Notes under the pieces: model-generated
The model's database searches: none
What the model was told of the DNA's origin: nothing
Seen by the model: only the letters and a program-made list of their open reading frames with translations
Source of the DNA: Geojedonia sp051814705
GTDB taxonomy: Bacteria > Bacteroidota > Bacteroidia > Flavobacteriales > Flavobacteriaceae
Reading direction: 5' to 3'
Assembly: GCA_051814705.1 (NCBI GenBank)
Contig: JBPWQW010000004.1
Coordinates: forward strand, 434,001-498,000
Length of the DNA stretch: 64,000 bases
In this document: positions 25,699 through 35,007 of the stretch, piece by piece
Numbering within the stretch: position 1 is the first letter of the stretch
How the letters are laid out: each line of letters begins with the position of its first letter
Translations under genes and position numbers: made by a program

Positions 25699-27156
25699 TT
25701 AGTCTTTAATTGACTTTCCCCAAAAGTCAACTTTGGTTTTTGTTTTGGCTGAATCTTGCTTTTGTTCTGAATTTGTTGTTTTGTTGGTTTCTGATTTTAT
25801 TGGCTTTCCCCAAAAATCTGTCTTGGAACTGGTATTGTTCGTGGTCGATTTTGTCTCGGTCTTTTTATTTGAATTTCCCCAAAAATCGGTTTCAGAATCT
25901 GATGTGCCCGATGCTTTTTTAATTTCATAAGCTATGTTGTGTATTTTTAATGAAGCACTATCAACATGACTTAAAAAATACTTCAGTTGTTGATCTGCCT
26001 CGGCCTTGCTTTTGTAATAACCTGATAAACTAAAATTTAGTCCTGGATTTTTTTTTGAAATCTTATCCATCACACTTGTTTTAAAAGGCCAAGTTCCATC
26101 AGCATACTTTGGTAATGCAAATACATTTGAAATATAAATGGATGGATAAGTTTTTTCTGTGTCAGCTTCGTTATAACTGTACACAAAAAAGTAAACTTCT
26201 GATAGATTTTTTGCTTCATTGGATAATGGCGTTTTTCCATCGGGATATTTTGTTGTTATTGCTTTTCTTGAAGTAATGATTCTTGCTTTTTCTGCTCGTG
26301 CGCTTGCGGCTTTTTCCTCACGTTCAATTCTTAAATTTTCTTCTCTTTCTCTTCGGGCTTGTTCTTCGGGCGAAGGTGAAAATAGACTTACGATACCAAC
26401 AATTGCTGTTCCTATTTGTTGTCCAGTTTCATAGTTTTTTTGAAACTCACTGGCTCCGGATGAATTATAAGTAGCTAACGGATTTGAGTATAGACCTGTG
26501 TTGGGATCATAATTATCTAAGGGCTGTGATGAGGTTGCAGAGTTTGAAGTCGTACTTTGGCCATTAATTAAAACCTCAGTAGATCCACTATCGCTGTTCG
26601 AGGGATTTGATGAGTTGGAACTAGCACTGTTATGTGCTCCCGCAATGTCTTTTCTAATTTGTTCATAGTATGTTTGATCTACTCTATAAGATAAATTCCT
26701 CACACGAACATTTCTAACATCTATGGCACCACTTTGATACAGGGCATAGCCAGCTTCTTTGACGGCAGGCTTGTAACCGTCGCTATTTGGTAATCCTTGT
26801 AATCTTGCCCAAGAAACAGATGGTTGTCCATATCTATCTATTAAAACGTTATTTACGTAAACATCAAAGTCTAATTCAACTCTGGCATCATTTTTAATTC
26901 CGTTTTTTACGTTTGACGGAATCTGGTTGCCCTGAATAACTTTTTGTGCAATGGTTAATGATTTTATATCCAATCCTACTAAAAGACTCTCAAAATAAAC
27001 ACCATTTTGTGTGGTACTTCCTATTACCGACACATTGCAATTAGCAGTTATTCCGTCCCATCCTGACTTTTCATAATAGACATTCCCATTATAGCTTTGT
27101 GAAAAGGATATAGAAGTTATAAGGGTTATTACAATATTTAAAATTGTTGTTTTCAT
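25699..27156 (-). CDS. Large exported protein with C-terminal DFWGK motifs
   Basis: 485 residues with a signal peptide (MKTTILNIVITLITSISFSQ). Residues about 20-165 form a beta-rich domain (NGNVYYEKSGWDGITANCNV). A Ser/Asn-rich linker, a Glu/Arg-rich helical segment (ARREREENLRIEREEKAASA) and a folded region of about 130 residues follow; that region includes GYYKSKAEADQQLKYFLSHV, reminiscent of SPOR-type repeats. The low-complexity tail carries three copies of a (T/V)DFWGx motif, the last being VDFWGKSIKD at the C-terminus. It lies 12 nt downstream of the lipocalin-like gene. Its function is unknown. Confidence 0.75.
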   Translation of the reverse strand: MKTTILNIVITLITSISFSQSYNGNVYYEKSGWDGITANCNVSVIGSTTQNGVYFESLLVGLDIKSLTIAQKVIQGNQIPSNVKNGIKNDARVELDFDVYVNNVLIDRYGQPSVSWARLQGLPNSDGYKPAVKEAGYALYQSGAIDVRNVRVRNLSYRVDQTYYEQIRKDIAGAHNSASSNSSNPSNSDSGSTEVLINGQSTTSNSATSSQPLDNYDPNTGLYSNPLATYNSSGASEFQKNYETGQQIGTAIVGIVSLFSPSPEEQARREREENLRIEREEKAASARAEKARIITSRKAITTKYPDGKTPLSNEAKNLSEVYFFVYSYNEADTEKTYPSIYISNVFALPKYADGTWPFKTSVMDKISKKNPGLNFSLSGYYKSKAEADQQLKYFLSHVDSASLKIHNIAYEIKKASGTSDSETDFWGNSNKKTETKSTTNNTSSKTDFWGKPIKSETNKTTNSEQKQDSAKTKTKVDFWGKSIKD

Positions 27157-27168
27157 GATATAGGTGGA

Positions 27169-27708
27169 TTAAATATTTAAATAATAATAAGTTGTCTTTA
27201 ATTTAGTATTCTTTAAAACAAGCTCTTTAACAGATTTTTTTAAAACCTTAAAAATATTTTTCTCACCAGTTTCCCATTCGAGAAGCAGTTTCTTTTTATC
27301 CAACAGGAATTCCCCTGAAAGCGATTTGTCCGGAACTTTTGTAGTGTAGTAAAAAGCGCCATTGGCTTTGAATTCCATTGTGGTTTTATAAAAGTTGTCC
27401 GTTAATGTTTCGGCTTTTGATTTGGTCCACTCATGATCGTCAAGGTTAGCTTGTTGCTCATTGGTGAGTTGGTCATATAGTGCGGCCTTAAAAATACCGA
27501 ACAATCGCTTTTTGTCGTTATCATCATTTTTGACATTCATCTTTCTAAAACTTACTTGTTGTAATTGCCAATGTCCAATAAGTTGCTCCTTGCTTTGTGC
27601 AGAAATGGGTGTGGCCCAAAAAAGACTAAAAATTATAGAAAACAGTATCACAACGGTGTACAAATTTTGGCAAACAAGTCGAGGGGGAGACGTAGGTCTT
27701 TTCGCCAT
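27169..27708 (-). CDS. Exported lipocalin-like protein
   Basis: 179 residues from ATG 27708; the open frame reaches a TTG at 27759, but the internal ATG gives a better signal peptide (basic MAKRPTSPPR, hydrophobic VVILFSIIFSLFW, cleavage near ISAQS). The mature part begins KEQLIGHWQLQQVSFRK and continues as alternating strands (GAFYYTTKVPDKSLSGEFLLDKK), as in the lipocalin-like (DUF4923/5004-type) small exported proteins of Bacteroidota. It is first in the five-gene unit that ends with the Sel1 protein. No ligand can be predicted. Confidence 0.7.
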   Translation of the reverse strand: MAKRPTSPPRLVCQNLYTVVILFSIIFSLFWATPISAQSKEQLIGHWQLQQVSFRKMNVKNDDNDKKRLFGIFKAALYDQLTNEQQANLDDHEWTKSKAETLTDNFYKTTMEFKANGAFYYTTKVPDKSLSGEFLLDKKKLLLEWETGEKNIFKVLKKSVKELVLKNTKLKTTYYYLNI

Positions 27709-27810
27709 AGGGTTCAATAGGTTGGGGTTAAATATTTTTATACTAAGGGTGCAAAACAAATAACATCATAATTATTGAGTAAAACAATACCTACAAATAC
27801 GTATTTTTAA

Positions 27811-28572
27811 CTAGATAAGTCCTTGAAGCATACTCTTGTTAAGAAGCTCTATCGAATTTTTACAACCTGATTTTTTATAAATGTTATTGCGGTGCTTTTT
27901 AACCGTGCCAATACTAATGTTGAGAGTTTCAGCTATTATTTTGTTGGTTTTACCTTCAGAAATGCATTTGATGATTTCAATTTCTCGCTTGGTATAGGTT
28001 ATATAGTCGTCAATATTTGACGATATTTCGATGTTCATGAATGAGGGAAATCCGTTAATACCTATTAAAGAGATTTGGTTTGTATTGGTTTTAGAAAGGT
28101 GTTCAATACACGTGTGAATATTTAAAGATTTACCAAACCGCCCAGATTCATCAACAGTAAGGATAATTGCTTGATGGTTTAATAGTTCATAATTTCCATT
28201 TTTCATTTTACTTCGAAACGAAAAATTTGTTTTATAATTCAATACATTTTCCTCTCCAATTTTGTTGTACAAAAAATCAATATTCACAGCTTCAGCTCGA
28301 GCAACAAATTCCATATCCTCTGGATGAATGCTTTTTAATATATCATCAAAGGTTACCGTGTTTGGGTCGAAACCATGGATTTCATATATCGATGGGCTAA
28401 CATGAGATAGTGACATATCATAAAAATCTATAATATAAAAATAAAAGGGGCCAACGTTCACAATTGAACTAATGAGATCATCAAAGTCTGAGGTAGGTAA
28501 TATTGTGCTTTGAATAGCAGCTTTCTTTCCTTCGTCCCAAACGTTTTTAAGCTTATTGATTTCTGTACTCAT
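27811..28572 (-). CDS. PAS-LuxR transcriptional regulator
   Basis: 253 residues. A PAS-like sensor region (about 30-165) includes SPSIYEIHGFDPNTVTFDDI and IHPEDMEFV, the classic PAS beta/helix pattern. The C-terminal LuxR/GerE helix-turn-helix (about 190-253) reads YTKREIEIIKCISEGKTNKI and IGTVKKHRNNIYKKSG. There is no receiver domain or phosphorylatable Asp, so signalling is probably by ligand or partner binding to the PAS domain. It lies immediately upstream (about 100 nt) of, and in the same direction as, the five exported-protein genes and probably controls them. Confidence 0.87.
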   Translation of the reverse strand: MSTEINKLKNVWDEGKKAAIQSTILPTSDFDDLISSIVNVGPFYFYIIDFYDMSLSHVSPSIYEIHGFDPNTVTFDDILKSIHPEDMEFVARAEAVNIDFLYNKIGEENVLNYKTNFSFRSKMKNGNYELLNHQAIILTVDESGRFGKSLNIHTCIEHLSKTNTNQISLIGINGFPSFMNIEISSNIDDYITYTKREIEIIKCISEGKTNKIIAETLNISIGTVKKHRNNIYKKSGCKNSIELLNKSMLQGLI

Positions 28573-28712
28573 ATATATAATGGGATACTTAATCTAAATA
28601 AGAAGGTAATTTAGTATAAAAGACTATAAATCTTACACTTTACATGGAATATTTTTAGCAAAAGGCATTATTTTTAAGGTAAGTAAGCTTCCTACTTACA
28701 GCCCCCTGTAAA

Positions 28713-31700
28713 TTAATACGTATTTAGCCATTTACGAGCATTCACAAAAGCTTCCAACCAAGGCGACACTTCATCCTGTCTACCTTGAGGATAGTTTGCC
28801 CAATTCCATTGAAAAGTGGAGCGTTCAATATGTGGCATGGTTACTAAATGTCGCCCGGTTTTATCGCACATCATGGCAGTGTTAAAATCTGAGCCATTTG
28901 GATTATGTGGGTATTCAGCATAACTGTATTTGGAGACAATATTATAGTTTTCTTCTGAAAGCGGTAAACTAAATTTACCCTCTCCATGAGAAATCCAAAC
29001 GCCAAGGGTGCTTCCTTCTAATGTAGAAAGCATTACGGAGTTGTTTTTCTGAATTTTCACCGAAGTAAACGCGCTCTCATGTTTTTTGGAATTGTTATAG
29101 GTAAGTTTGCCATGAACTTCATGCTCAGGGTTTACTAATTCGAGTTCCATCCAAAGCTGTGCACCATTACAGATGCCTACTGATAGTGTGTCTTCTCTTT
29201 TAAAGAAATTCTTCAACACCGTATTTGCTTTTTCGTTGTACAAAAAGGCACCAGCCCAACCTTTTGCAGAGCCTAAAACATCAGAGTTAGAGAAACCACC
29301 AACAGCTCCTAAAAACTGAATATCTTCCAAGGTTTCGCGACCCGAAATTAAATCGGTCATGTGCACATCTTTCACATCAAAACCAGCGAGGTACATAGCA
29401 TTTGCCATTTCGCGTTCGGAGTTCGATCCTTTTTCACGTAAAATGGCGGCTTTTGGCTTCTCGATACAATTCGCTTTCATCGAATTACTCGATGTGACAG
29501 GAAGTTTACCTGTAAAATGCTTTGGAAATGTATATTGAAGAGGTTGATTTTTATAGTTGTCAAATCGGTCTTTTGATAAGCCATTGGCCGTTTGCTTTTG
29601 GTCGAGTAGGAATGATGTTTTGTACCAAACATCTCGTAAACTTGAAATGTTTAGTTTGAAATGGTCATCGTGATTCACCACACTTAGCGTGTCACTCTCT
29701 GTAACTTTTCCAATGTTGAAGAACTCAATTCCTGCATTGTTAAAAATCTCTTCAACAGTGCTATCTTTAACTTGAAAAACGATACCTGAATTTTCTGAAA
29801 ACAACAGTTTTACAGAATCTTTTTCGGCTAAAGCTGATAGATTCAATTCTGCACCTAAATTCACATCTGCAAAACACAGTTCTAATAGGGTAGTGATTAA
29901 ACCTCCTGAGGCCACATCGTGTCCAGCTAGTATTTGTTTGTCTTTTATTAATTTTTGGATGGTATTGAAAACGGTTTTAACGTAATCAGCACTTTTTACA
30001 GTAGGGGCATCCTTTCCTATTTTGTTTAATACTTGAGCAAATGAGCTACCTCCCAACTTAAAGCTGTCTTGAGATAGATTAATGTAATAGATGTCTCCGG
30101 CATTTTTTTTCAAAACAGGCTCAATTACGTTGCTAATATCATTACAGTTTCCTGCTGCCGAAATAATTACCGTACCTGGAGCAATCACGTCCTCATTAGG
30201 ATATTTTTGTTTCATAGAAAGGGAATCTTTTCCTGTAGGCACATTAATTCCTAAGTCAATTGCAAATTCTGAAACGGCTTGTACAGCTTCGTATAAACGG
30301 GCATCTTCGCCCTCATTTTTACAAGGCCACATCCAATTAGCGGAAAGCGATACACTTTGTAAACCATCTTTTAGAGGAGCCCAAATAATATTGGTCAAGG
30401 CTTCTGTAATACTAGTTTTACTACCTGCTACGGGATCGATCAAACTTGCAATAGGAGAGTGACCAATTGAAGTTGCGACACCTTCTTTTCCTTTATAGTC
30501 AAGCGCCATAACACCAACATTATTTAATGGTAATTGCAACGATCCAACACATTGTTGTTTAGCAACTTTTCCACCTACACAACGGTCCACTTTATTAGTG
30601 AGCCAGTCTTTACAAGCCACAGCTTCCAATTGCAATACCTGTTCTAAATAGGTATTGAAATTATTGGAATTATAAGTTATGTCGCTATAATTTCTTTTAA
30701 TGGTTTTATCGACCATGATGGTTTTTGGAGAACTTCCAAACATGTCCTCCATAGCCAAATCCATGGGTTTGCTATCTTTAGTTTTAGATTCGAATGTAAA
30801 GCGATGATTTCCCGTTACAACCCCAACGGTGTACATGGGTGAACGTTCGCGATCTGCTATGTTTTGAAGGGTTTGAAGATGTTTTTCGGCAATAACCAAG
30901 CCCATACGTTCTTGAGATTCGTTACCAATAATCTCTTTTGCAGATAGTGTAGGGTCTCCAATTGGCAGTTTATCTAAATCGATATGCCCACCTGTTGCTT
31001 CAACCAATTCACTTAAACAATTTAAATGCCCACCAGCACCGTGATCGTGAATAGACACAATAAAGTTTTCATCACTTTCAACCATGCCTCGAACAGCATT
31101 TGCGGCACGTTTTTGCATTTCAGGATTGGAGCGTTGTACGGCGTTGAGCTCAATTCCTGAAGCAAATTCTCCAGTATCAGCACTTGATACGGCAGCGCCA
31201 CCCATACCAATACGGTAGTTTTCACCGCCAAGAATGACGACTTTATCTCCCGTTTTGGGCGTGTCTTTTAAGGCTTGATCGGCTTTTCCGTAACCAATAC
31301 CTCCAGCTTGCATAATCACTTTATCAAAGCCTAGTTTTCTTGTTCCCTCTGGCTCTCCCAAAAGGGGAGTATCTGTAGATTCATCATGTTCGAAAGTGAG
31401 CAGAGAGCCACAGATTAAGGGTTGTCCGAATTTGTTACCAAAGTCTGAAGCTCCATTGGACGCTTTTATTAAAATATCCATTGGTGTTTGGTACAACCAA
31501 GGACGTGCGCTCATGGCTTGTTCCCAAGGACGATCTGCTTCCAATCTTGAGTAGGAGGTCATGTAAACCGCGGTTCCAGCCAATGGCAACGAGCCTTTTC
31601 CGCCTGCTAACCGGTCTCTGATTTCACCACCCGAACCTGTTGCAGCACCATTAAACGGCTCTACAGTTGTTGGGAAATTATGAGTTTCTGCTTTTAATGA

Positions 31701-32426
31701 TATGACCGATTCAAAGTTTTTAACGTGATAGTATTCGGGAACATCGGCACGTTTTGGAGCAAATTGTTCAACTCTCGGGCCTTTTATAAAAGCGACATTA
31801 TCTTTATATGCCGAAACAATATCGTTAGGATGTTGTATGGAAGTTTCCTTAATCATTTTGAAAAGCGATGTCGGCTTTTCCTTACCGTCAATTACAAAGG
31901 TTCCGTTGAAGATTTTATGACGACAGTGCTCTGAATTGACTTGTGAAAAACCGAATACTTCAGAGTCGGTAAGTGGACGACCTATTTTTTTGGCAACACC
32001 TTCAAGGTATTCAACTTCTTCTTCACTTAACGAAAGCCCTTCTTGTTCATTATATGCAGCGACATCCTCAATATTTAAAATAGGCTCTGGTTTGATATGA
32101 ATGGTGAATGATTCTTGATTTAATCCTTTGAATTTTTCAGAAATCATCGGGTCAAAACCTTTAAAATCTTGCGCAACAGCTTTAAATTCTTCAATTCGTA
32201 CAATATCAGAAATTCCCATGTTTTGGGTGATTTCAACAGCATTGGTGCTCCAAGGTGTGATCATGGCTGCCCGAGGCCCAACAAAAAAGGCGTCAAGAGA
32301 CGCCACATTGAGTTTAGGTTGATTTCCAAAAAGCCAGGATAATTTTTTTATGGTCTCGGTCGATAATTCTTTTGTTGCTTGAACGGCAAAAACTTTACTG
32401 TTTGCGTTTCCAAAGAAATGAATCAT
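28713..32426 (-). CDS. purL: Phosphoribosylformylglycinamidine synthase (PurL, single chain)
   Basis: 1237 residues from ATG 32426 (MIHFFGNANSKVFAV); the frame reaches a TTG at 32462, which is less likely. The enzyme makes FGAM from FGAR, glutamine and ATP in de novo purine synthesis. The synthetase core has HCRHKIFNG and ETHNFPTTVEPF. The C-terminal glutaminase domain has the nucleophile Cys in VGICNGAQ and the HxE pair in MPHIERS. Residues about 351-363 (STDTPLLGEPEGT) sit between FEHDE and RKLG, where homologues are shorter as I recall them, and coincide with a dispersed palindrome. A decayed second copy of its 3' end lies at 22.0 kb. Confidence 0.97.
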   Translation of the reverse strand: MIHFFGNANSKVFAVQATKELSTETIKKLSWLFGNQPKLNVASLDAFFVGPRAAMITPWSTNAVEITQNMGISDIVRIEEFKAVAQDFKGFDPMISEKFKGLNQESFTIHIKPEPILNIEDVAAYNEQEGLSLSEEEVEYLEGVAKKIGRPLTDSEVFGFSQVNSEHCRHKIFNGTFVIDGKEKPTSLFKMIKETSIQHPNDIVSAYKDNVAFIKGPRVEQFAPKRADVPEYYHVKNFESVISLKAETHNFPTTVEPFNGAATGSGGEIRDRLAGGKGSLPLAGTAVYMTSYSRLEADRPWEQAMSARPWLYQTPMDILIKASNGASDFGNKFGQPLICGSLLTFEHDESTDTPLLGEPEGTRKLGFDKVIMQAGGIGYGKADQALKDTPKTGDKVVILGGENYRIGMGGAAVSSADTGEFASGIELNAVQRSNPEMQKRAANAVRGMVESDENFIVSIHDHGAGGHLNCLSELVEATGGHIDLDKLPIGDPTLSAKEIIGNESQERMGLVIAEKHLQTLQNIADRERSPMYTVGVVTGNHRFTFESKTKDSKPMDLAMEDMFGSSPKTIMVDKTIKRNYSDITYNSNNFNTYLEQVLQLEAVACKDWLTNKVDRCVGGKVAKQQCVGSLQLPLNNVGVMALDYKGKEGVATSIGHSPIASLIDPVAGSKTSITEALTNIIWAPLKDGLQSVSLSANWMWPCKNEGEDARLYEAVQAVSEFAIDLGINVPTGKDSLSMKQKYPNEDVIAPGTVIISAAGNCNDISNVIEPVLKKNAGDIYYINLSQDSFKLGGSSFAQVLNKIGKDAPTVKSADYVKTVFNTIQKLIKDKQILAGHDVASGGLITTLLELCFADVNLGAELNLSALAEKDSVKLLFSENSGIVFQVKDSTVEEIFNNAGIEFFNIGKVTESDTLSVVNHDDHFKLNISSLRDVWYKTSFLLDQKQTANGLSKDRFDNYKNQPLQYTFPKHFTGKLPVTSSNSMKANCIEKPKAAILREKGSNSEREMANAMYLAGFDVKDVHMTDLISGRETLEDIQFLGAVGGFSNSDVLGSAKGWAGAFLYNEKANTVLKNFFKREDTLSVGICNGAQLWMELELVNPEHEVHGKLTYNNSKKHESAFTSVKIQKNNSVMLSTLEGSTLGVWISHGEGKFSLPLSEENYNIVSKYSYAEYPHNPNGSDFNTAMMCDKTGRHLVTMPHIERSTFQWNWANYPQGRQDEVSPWLEAFVNARKWLNTY
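31340..31373 (-). repeat. In-frame palindromic element inside purL
   Basis: The plus strand reads CTCCCAAAAGGGGAG at 31355-31369, flanked by CCCTCTGG. On the coding strand this is a palindrome followed by GCCAGAGGGA, matching the layout of the intergenic CTTCCC-family elements. It encodes PLLGEPEG within an apparent insertion in PurL. Confidence 0.55.
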
Positions 32427-32565
32427 TAGGTTATAGGTTTGTGCGTTGTTTTGAAAGTGCAAATTTAATTTATTTTGTTCTAAAGTTTTAGTAAAATAGC
32501 TTCTAAATTTAGGAGTTATTCACGCGGTTATTAACTGTAAATTTTAGATACGAATCGTTGTTGTT

Positions 32566-33780
32566 CTATGGTTTACGTTTCAATAATGCCATATAAAAAC
32601 CATCATAACCAGACTGGTGAGACAATATCTTTTTGTCTTTGACAAGTGAAAAATTTGCTCCCATTTCGGAATTTAAAAAAGTGTTCACTTGCTTCTGATT
32701 TTCAGAAGGAAGCACAGAACAAGTCGCATACACCAATTGACCACCAGCTTTTACCATTCTGGAGTATTGTTGTAAAATGTCTTGTTGAGTTATTTTTATG
32801 TTTTCTATAAACTCAGATTGCAATTTCCATTTAGCATCTGGATTTCTTCTTAAAACCCCTAATCCAGAACATGGAGCGTCAATTAAAACACGGTCGGCTT
32901 TGTCGTATAATTTTTTAATGACTTTTGTTGAATCTATAGCTCTGGTTTCGATATTAAAAGCACCATTTCGCTTGGCTCTACGCTTGAGTTCGTCTAATTT
33001 GTTTTTGTAGATGTCTAGTGCAATAATCTGTCCTTTGTTTTCCATTAATGAAGCAATATGAAGCGTTTTTCCTCCCGCTCCAGCACAAGCATCTACTACG
33101 CGCATTCCTGGTTCCACGTTCAAAAACTCGGCTACCAATTGAGAGGAAGCGTCCTGAACTTCAAATGATCCATTTTTAAAAGCTTCGGTTTGAAAAACAT
33201 TTGCTCTTTCTTTTAGTTTTAAGGCATTTGGATAATCTTTTAAAAACTCGGTTTCGATATCCTGATCAAAAAGCTCGGCTTGCAATTTTTCTTTGGTTGA
33301 TTTCAGGGTATTTACTCTTAAAATCACGTCGGCTTGTTCGTTTAAAGCTGTTATTTCCTTGCTCCAAATCGCTTTCCCAAGTTCCTTTTCGCCCAATGCA
33401 TCCAACCAATCCGGAATAGATTCTTTGTATTTTCTAATTTTAGAAAGCTCATCAAAACGGCCTTTTATTTTTCGGGTTGGGGTGTTTTCAAAGTAAGACC
33501 AATCGGGTAATTTTATTCCTTTTAAAGTTGCCCAAACCGCAAACATGCGCCAGAGATTGTCACGATCAAAAGGTTCTTTTACTTCAGCAATTTCAGCATA
33601 TAACCGTTTCCAACGTACCATATCGTAAGTGGTTTCGGCAACAAAGGCTCTATCGCGAGCGCCCCAACGTTTATCACGCTTTAAAAGTTGTTGAATGACC
33701 TTGTCGGCATAGTTTCCTTCGTTAAAAATCAAGGTTAAACCATCAATAACCGAAAAACATAAATTTCTGTGTAAACGCAT
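32566..33780 (-). CDS. RsmB/NOP-family rRNA (cytosine-C5) methyltransferase
   Basis: 404 residues. The SAM-binding motif I is VVDACAGAGGKTLHIAS. The two functional cysteines lie in DAPCSGLGVLRRNP and YATCSVLPSENQ. The N-terminal 150 residues form the NusB-like/RsmB recognition region. It probably methylates a cytosine in 16S rRNA; the exact position cannot be told. A -7-like TATCTTTG on the minus strand (33799-33806) lies 18 nt before the start, without a clear -33. It is divergent from the Asp-box propeller gene. Confidence 0.92.
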   Translation of the reverse strand: MRLHRNLCFSVIDGLTLIFNEGNYADKVIQQLLKRDKRWGARDRAFVAETTYDMVRWKRLYAEIAEVKEPFDRDNLWRMFAVWATLKGIKLPDWSYFENTPTRKIKGRFDELSKIRKYKESIPDWLDALGEKELGKAIWSKEITALNEQADVILRVNTLKSTKEKLQAELFDQDIETEFLKDYPNALKLKERANVFQTEAFKNGSFEVQDASSQLVAEFLNVEPGMRVVDACAGAGGKTLHIASLMENKGQIIALDIYKNKLDELKRRAKRNGAFNIETRAIDSTKVIKKLYDKADRVLIDAPCSGLGVLRRNPDAKWKLQSEFIENIKITQQDILQQYSRMVKAGGQLVYATCSVLPSENQKQVNTFLNSEMGANFSLVKDKKILSHQSGYDGFYMALLKRKP

Positions 33781-33883
33781 TGTAAAAAATTAAGCACGCA
33801 AAGATAGGTTAATATGTTGATTTGTTGAATCGTTTATCTGTTTATTCGGTTGGCTTTTCTATTTTTATAGAAAATTGAATTGA

Positions 33884-34933
33884 ATGAAAAACCTATCCCT
33901 GATTCTTGTAGCCTTAATCGTATTCAACTGTAATCAATCTGAAAAATTTATTCCTAGAAAGTTTACTTCTGTAAAAATGGAAACCATTTTGAATGATTCA
34001 CTGTTAAGCATTCGAGCTATAGACATCCTTAATGATGGGAGTTTAGCCTTTGCAGCCAATACTGGAGCTTTCGGACTTTATAATCCTGTAAAAGGGAGTT
34101 GGATGATTTCAAAACAAGAATTTGATAGCTTAAATTTACATTTCAGAGCGGTGGCTCATACAAAAAGTGATTTTTTTATGTTAAGTATTGAAAGTCCTGC
34201 ATTATTATTTAAAACAGGAGATTCTGGGAAAATGCAATTAGTTTATAAAGAAGATAACGAAAAGGCGTTTTATGATGCTATGATTTTTTGGAATGACCTA
34301 GAAGGTATTGCTATTGGCGACCCAACGGAGGATTGTTTGAGTATGATTATCACACGTGACGGCGGAATTACTTGGAATAAGATCGCTTGCAACATGCTTC
34401 CAAAAATAAAAGCGGGTGAAGCTGCTTTTGCAGCGAGTAATACCAATATTGCCATAGTTGGAGACCAGACTTGGGTGGCAACAGGAGGAAAAACTAGCCG
34501 AGTGCTGTACTCTTCTGATAAAGGTAAAACCTGGGAGGTTTATGAGACTCCAATTGTTCAAGGGTTGGAAACTACGGGGCTATATTCCATCGACTTTTAT
34601 GATGAGCTTCATGGTTTTGCCATTGGGGGCGATTATACCAAACCCGATGATAATGCGGCCAATAAAATTAAAACAATCGATGGCGGAAAGACCTGGGAGT
34701 TAGTGGCGCCGCATGAAAATCCGGGATATAGAAGTTGTGTACAATATATCCCTAATAGAGCAGGGAAGGAGCTTGTTGTAATAGGGTTTAAAGGGATAGA
34801 TTACAGTAACGATTCCGGCACTTCATGGAAACATTTAAGTGATGAAGGATTTTATACGATCCGGTTTTTAAACGATAGTGTGGCTTATGCTGCGGGTAAA
34901 GGTCGAATCTCCAAGCTTACTTTTAGAAAATAA
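33884..34933 (+). CDS. Lipoprotein with BNR/YCF48-like beta-propeller
   Basis: 349 residues with a lipoprotein signal; the lipobox is IVFNC, Cys16. Asp-box repeats recur with the pattern xDxGxTW: TRDGGITWNKI, SSDKGKTWEVY, TIDGGKTWELV and SNDSGTSWKHL. This indicates a sialidase-fold/YCF48-like propeller. Catalytic sialidase residues (RIP motif) are not seen, so it is more likely a binding or assembly factor on the membrane or cell surface. It is transcribed alone and converges with the small exported protein at 35.0 kb; the 74-nt gap shows no strong hairpin. Confidence 0.82.
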   Translation: MKNLSLILVALIVFNCNQSEKFIPRKFTSVKMETILNDSLLSIRAIDILNDGSLAFAANTGAFGLYNPVKGSWMISKQEFDSLNLHFRAVAHTKSDFFMLSIESPALLFKTGDSGKMQLVYKEDNEKAFYDAMIFWNDLEGIAIGDPTEDCLSMIITRDGGITWNKIACNMLPKIKAGEAAFAASNTNIAIVGDQTWVATGGKTSRVLYSSDKGKTWEVYETPIVQGLETTGLYSIDFYDELHGFAIGGDYTKPDDNAANKIKTIDGGKTWELVAPHENPGYRSCVQYIPNRAGKELVVIGFKGIDYSNDSGTSWKHLSDEGFYTIRFLNDSVAYAAGKGRISKLTFRK

Positions 34934-35007
34934 TATTTTTAATTGTAATTCCCAAAGTGGCCTTTATAATTGAAATTTGGAATTTTTATATTGAGATTTG
35001 CCTTTGA

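Noticed and set aside
25683..25730. Upstream start for the second exported paralogue
   Set aside because: It overlaps the preceding gene and places 16 polar residues ahead of an obvious signal peptide; ATG 25682 also gives the same length as its paralogue.
28679..28699. GTAAGTA/TACTTAC hairpin after purL
   Set aside because: Seven pairs and an A-rich, not T-rich, tail on the minus strand; not convincing as the purL terminator.
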